Below the pieces are notes generated by a model, which saw only the letters and a program-made list of their open reading frames with translations, had not been told where the DNA came from and searched no databases. From positions 166,030 to 230,029 of the forward strand of contig JAVXUO010000847.1 in the NCBI GenBank assembly GCA_033065855.1: a stretch of 64,000 nucleotides of DNA, read 5' to 3'. The first letter of the stretch is position 1; each line of letters starts with the position of its first letter. Below, one piece after another: positions 59,716-64,000 of the stretch. A program made the translations under genes and the position numbers. The DNA is from Escallonia rubra (Eukaryota; Streptophyta; Magnoliopsida; Escalloniales; Escalloniaceae).

Positions 59716-60790
59716 GGGCCTATTCGCGCACACTTTAGCGCCCAATTCATAGCTTCCGAAAAATCTTATAAATTTTTTTGTTCATTGCACCTCAGGCACG
59801 CTAGTTAGCCCATTCGTAAGAATTTCGGCGAAAAACGAGACACGTTATTTTTTGGGTTATCCTATGAAGGGCCTATTTGGGCACACTTTAGAGCCCAATT
59901 CATAACTTTCGAAAAATCTTGTAAATTTTTTTGTCACTTTTTTTTCGCTCATTGCACCTCAGGCACGCTAGTTAGCCCATTCGTAAGAATTTCGGCGAAA
60001 AACGAGACACGTTATTTTTTGGGTTTTCCTATGAAGGGCCTATTCGGGCACACTTTAGGGCCCAATTCATAACTTTCGAAAAATCTTGTAATTTTGTTTG
60101 TCACTTTTTTTTCGCTCATTGCACCTCAGGCACGCTAGTTAGCCCATTCGTAAGAATTTCGGCGAAAAACGAGACACGTTATTTTTTGGGTTATCCTATG
60201 AAGGGCCTATTCGGGCACACTTTAGGGCCCAATTCATAACTTCCGAAAAATCTTGTAATTTTTTTTGTCACTTTTTTTCGCTCATTGCACCTCAGGCACG
60301 CTAGTTAGCCCATTCGTAAGAATTTCGGCGAAAAACGAGACACGTTATTTTTTGGGTTTTCCTATGAAGGGCCTATTCGGACACACTTTAGGGCCCAATT
60401 CATAACTTCCGAAAAATCTTGTAAATTTTTTTGTCACTTTTTTTTCGCTCCCTGCACCTCAGGCACGCTAGTTAGCCCATTCGTAAGAATTTCGGCGAAA
60501 AACGAGACACGTTATTTTTTGGGTTTTCCAATGAAAGGCCCATTCGCGCACACTTTATCGCCCAATTCATAGCTTCCGAAAAATGTTGTAATTTTTTTTG
60601 TCATTTCTTTTTTGCTCATTGCCCCTTAGGCACGCTAATAGGCCATTTCTATGAATTTCGGCGAAAATCGAGACAAATAATTTTTTTGATTTTCCTATAA
60701 AAGGCATATTCGCGCACACTTTATCGCCAAATTCATAGCTTGCGAATGTACATTTTTTTAAGGGGTTCTTTGCTCATTGCACCTTAGTCA
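59716..60790. repeat. ~165-bp tandem repeats between the two convergent genes
   Basis: About six and a half copies of a 160-166 bp unit starting GGGCCTATTCGGGCACACTT and containing CACCTCAGGCACGCTAGTTA, AATTTCGGCGAAAAACGAGA and CACGTTATTTTTTGGGTT. Unit starts lie near 59716, 59876, 60045, 60208, 60372, 60537 and 60697. Central copies are nearly identical and outer ones diverged, the usual pattern of unequal exchange. The array overlaps the predicted 3' ends of both genes. Confidence 0.9.
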
Positions 60791-60792
60791 CG

Positions 60793-63655
60793 CTAGTTAG
60801 GATAATGGTAATGAAGGCATCTAGCTTCATTCTTTTTCAGCTCCCAGGCTATCCTATACCTAAACGTCAAGGCAGCCTTCCTAGTCCACGACGTATATTT
60901 GAGCACCTCCGAGCGAGCAATGTAGTCCATGTACTTGAGGACGTAAATCCCGCAATCGTGACTGTTATATTGCTTTGGTCGGTCCTGTATCATCACGACC
61001 GTCCAAGGCTCTACCGTCGAATTCCTGGTGATGGATTCCCCCGAATAATCTCGGCACGCTAGCGAGAAGATAGTAGTCTGCATCCAACAATAAAAAAGGT
61101 CATCAAGCCTATGTTACAATAAGAATATACTATGAGCCAAGGTCAACCGATAAAAACTAACCACTGCAGTGATGTATTCGCTGTACATCTGTGCCAGCGA
61201 CCGCCCAGGAGAGTCCTCCCTTAGGCTATCGTATATGTTGACCTGTCTGTTCGCTGGAAACTAATAGGAACCAGTGGTTTTCATGATGGCAAGGTATCAT
61301 GACAAGGTTCGCATGAGCAGCGTGACATTGATAGTCTGCGTTCAACAGGGCTAACACGTTTCCAGCTGGTTTCCACTTACCCATGCCTGCCCCTCGCCTC
61401 CTCCATTCTGTTAACTCCCTCATGCTGGTCACCATTAATGTGACAAAATAAGGGGGATACATGTTAAGCTTCAAATCTTCGCACTGGTTATAACGTAGCT
61501 CTCTAATCCGGAGCAGATCTATATAAGCGTTCATGACAAAATTTGAAATATCTGTCTCCGGTGCCAACATTCTCACATCCGCGTGACCTAGGAATGTTCC
61601 AAGAGGAAAGTCTGAGGTATCGACAGGCTCAGGCCCGAAGTAGTGCCGGTCGATCCAATCCCGCTTGTTCGGCCTCAATGGCTTTGTCGCTTGTCCTTTA
61701 TCCGACCGGATGCTTGGGCGCGAGGCCTGGATTCCTACTTGGGTCACCTGACTCTGGCGCTGAGAGTCGTACGTGTCAGGAGGCAAGCGACTAGACGGCT
61801 CCCAGAATTCCCTCTGGGGCAAAGACGCGTCAGGAGGCAAGCGACTAGACAGCTCCCACACCACACTCTGGGGCACAGAGTCGTACGCGTCAGGAGGCAA
61901 GCGACTAGACGGCTCCCCCAGGCCCTGACTCTGGGGCTGAGAGCCGTACGCGTCAGGAGGCAAGCGACTAGACGGCTCCCCTTGGTAACCCCGGTACGCA
62001 ACACTAAAGTTGTGAAGATCAGTCTTGTACCTCTCAATGGAGCTCTTGAGACTGTCAGGCGCATGCGCGACATACCAGTCAAACCGCTCGAGCTGCTTGA
62101 ACACCTCAGTGCCCTGGTCAACCTAAAAAACATGCATAGAAAAATCACCGTCATCATTTCAGGCATGGTCGAGAAGGTGCGCAAATAAATATTGAAACAA
62201 CACTAGGTTGACTTACAATGCTCAATGCCCAGAACTGGTCATAGACCTCACGTGGCGCATACGATTTGGTCCTCACTTGGGAAGGGCGATTCACCCTCGT
62301 GCGCGTCACCTTGAGAAACCATTGCAGGTACTCCTCAGTACTGGTGCCGTCGTCCTTGAGCGATACAAGGCTACCATACGTTTCTTGCCAAGTATTCCAC
62401 TGTTGCACCTCGTCGCTCAGCAAATTCAAGGCATCAGGCACCTCAAAATTCGGACCTCGACCGCTCCTGTATGGCCGCATGTCTGGGGTTTTGGTATCCC
62501 TTGTAGACAGCCAGCTTGTTTCATAGCTCGATCGGGCATCTGAAACTCACATACTTCGAAGTGAATAAGTGGCACCCGAACCAAACCTGCCAGCACGTAC
62601 GACACCGGAAGTTGCCAACACCACTCATCCAACCGATGCATCACCTTCCCATATGGCTGCCACGTCACCTGGGATGCATCCATCATATCTAGTTCCCCCC
62701 GATAGAACATTAGATGGTGGTGAGGGTCTACCCGTCTCCTCCGTTTGGTCGTAGGCCCCCAGGCCCACACCCTAGGCCACGTCTCATCGGAATCAGCTAC
62801 GGGCTGTGGACGACCCGTGGGTAGCCTCTCGTAAGACCAAACCTGTGAACGCAAACATTATATGGAATTAGTAATTAATCACGAATATATTGACACGTCA
62901 ACCAAGAATATAAATGCTCAAACCTGTAACAGAGTGATGCAGGCGGCAATGGACTTGGCACCCTTTCTCGTAGCTTTGTGCAATGCTCGATATAGGTGCG
63001 CAAGGACAGCTGAACCCCACGAATACGAGTATACCTCCTCAAGATCCTCCAAGAACACCATATACTTCGGATGCACCGTGTTTTTTTTTTGCGTCGGAAG
63101 TAATATAGATCCAGTAATATACAAAAGGAATGCCTTCGTATACGTCACCAAATCATGAGGAGTGTATTCATCCGGTAGCTCGCCGTACTGCTCTCTCAGC
63201 CATTTAAGTTTTATGCCGTTGGTTGTAAGAGCTTCCCTCGGAATTCCCGGAAAATACTGCCTAGCCATCTTCGCTATGGATGCAGACGTTTTACTCGAAG
63301 TAATGGGTCTGCCGTGACATGGGATTCCAAGTATAAATCCGACGTCCTCTAATGTAATAGTCATTTCACCAAACCGGAAGTGAAATGAGTTCGTCTCGCC
63401 CCTCCATCGTTCAACTAGAGCGGATATAAGGCAATCGTCGTGCCGAGACCAAATCCCGCAATCGGTGAACATGGTCAAATTTTGACGGTGTAATAGTTGT
63501 ATTTGTTCCTCGTTCAGTACCCACTCGTCGAGGTGACTTGTGCTTTGAATTGTTTCCAAAACACCCCTATCGACACCGTCAAATACGTGCCTCGCGACGT
63601 GGTCATCGTCATCGTATAGGATTGATGTATCATGAGGTCCAGGGTTGAAATCCAT
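60793..63655 (-). pseudogene. PMD-Ulp1 fusion gene of the MULE (two frameshifts)
   Basis: Four exons on the - strand: 63655-62924, 62842-62217, 62122-61162, 61077-60793, with GT-AG introns. The N-terminal half is a plant mobile domain (MAIN/MAIL1-like): MDFNPGPHDTS start, FGEMTITLEDVGFILGIPCH, then VWSYERLPTGRP across the exon 1/2 joint and VPLIHFEVCEFQMPDRAMKQ. A linker has four copies of EPSSRLPPDAY-type repeats. The C-terminal half is a C48 Ulp1/SENP SUMO protease with His (HHENHWFLLV), Asp (VNIYDSLRED), Gln (QDRPKQ) and Cys (SHDCGIYVLKYMDYIA) all present. Exon 2 is one base short in a C-run near 62488, and exon 3 is one base long near 61262, between the catalytic His and Asp. As read, the product stops after the PMD. 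Sequencing error in the C-run cannot be excluded. Confidence 0.85.
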
Positions 63656-64000
63656 ATCTGTAAGAACAAAATATAATCGTAAACCAACTTAGCGTCCATA
63701 ATATTTACATTCCAAAACTGTAACTGAATCGTTAACCTAGCTTACCAACGCATTAGCAATAGTCATTAAATCATTATTTTAATGTATTAAAACCATTCCT
63801 CACTTCCCACCACTCCGAACGCTTAATAACGCTAGTTCCCTAAAATTTAGCGCCAACGTGGTTATTTAGCAATATCCCCCCCCCCCCCCCTCCCGATGGC
63901 CGCTACACCCCCAACACTTCAAAACCGCTTTAAAACCACTTTTTAAATGTATTACATCAATTATATACCAAATATTTCCTCAGAATAGTTTAAGGGGGAA
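63656..64000. other. Upstream region of the PMD-Ulp1 gene
   Basis: On the - strand the start codon is preceded by TTACAGAT, a possible splice acceptor, so a non-coding leader exon may lie beyond. A C-tract sits at 63868-63881. No terminal repeat of element C is reached. Confidence 0.5.

Larger units (their letters stand above)
53497..64000 (+). mobile_element. Element C: large MULE with FAR1-type transposase and PMD-Ulp1 gene
   Basis: It starts at (TA)n with GGAGCTGATCCACACCCACC, sharing its first 11 bases with element B. The matching right end is not found before 64000, so the element is longer than 10.5 kb. Subterminal DNA at 53535-53660 repeats GCGATTG / CAATCGC. Order: C-rich stretch (53690-54000), promoter and leader exon, ~598-bp repeats, transposase (+), ~165-bp repeats, PMD-Ulp1 (-), and a C-tract at 63868-63881. 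MULEs carrying an Ulp1-like protease (Kaonashi type) and MULEs carrying PMD proteins are known in plants (family knowledge). The combination with a TA-microsatellite target looks unusual. Confidence 0.8.

Noticed and set aside
1-64000. CRISPR arrays, bacterial operons, tRNA or rRNA genes
   Set aside because: No cloverleaf, rRNA or spacer-repeat pattern was seen; the window is plant nuclear DNA.

Overview
This is a nuclear window from a flowering plant, almost certainly a eudicot. Genes have many GT-AG introns, and the non-genic DNA is dense with plant LTR retrotransposons, an RNase H-type L1 LINE, hAT, CACTA and Mutator-like (MULE) elements, (TA)n microsatellites and GGT/CCA-rich low-complexity tracts. 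I cannot name the species. All gene calls come from reading translations and splice signals by eye; no alignment was run.

Three host genes can be rebuilt exon by exon. The RNA polymerase I subunit RPA43 gene lies at 25872-29849 (+, 6 exons, 231 aa). A cytochrome b561 / transmembrane ascorbate ferrireductase gene lies at 36267-38053 (+, 4 exons, 221 aa, all four haem histidines present). Mediator subunit MED27 lies at 39389-46221 (-, 7 exons, 413 aa). RPA43 and MED27 each carry an hAT-type MITE with near-perfect target duplications in intron 1.

Layout. 1-6720: LTR remnants, an hAT-like element, a 24-bp minisatellite and CA-rich repeats. 6722-9440: an ACCCTAATTAA-type tandem array leading into a large inverted repeat. 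Both arms of that repeat carry a degenerate copy of the C-terminal tail of a CLASSY-type SNF2 remodeller. 9450-12721: the 3' end of a CACTA element, split by a 2.3-kb solo LTR. 15384-16373: a long-TIR MULE-type MITE. 16613-25751: a full-length but decayed LINE with 13-bp target duplications, split by a 2.5-kb non-coding LTR retrotransposon. This LINE landed only about 108 bp upstream of the RPA43 start codon. 29850-36176 and 46222-47585 show no gene. About 47590-49740: a second LINE fragment, on the - strand.

49857 to the window end is the most unusual part. Three TIR-type elements lie head to tail, each bounded by (TA)n microsatellite and sharing related termini (GGAGCTGATCC or close to it). 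The first is a 1.3-kb non-autonomous element. The second is a 2.2-kb element carrying a captured LEC1-type NF-YB fragment. The third is a MULE of more than 10.5 kb that encodes an intact FAR1/mudrA-type transposase (766 aa) and, converging on it, a plant-mobile-domain (PMD) plus Ulp1 SUMO-protease gene with two frameshifts. The transposase leader intron is built of about four ~598-bp tandem repeats, three with a perfect E2F-like palindrome, and a second array of ~165-bp repeats separates the two convergent genes. The third element is a plausible autonomous partner for the other two. It and the CLASSY-bearing hairpin are the best candidates for previously undescribed biology here.
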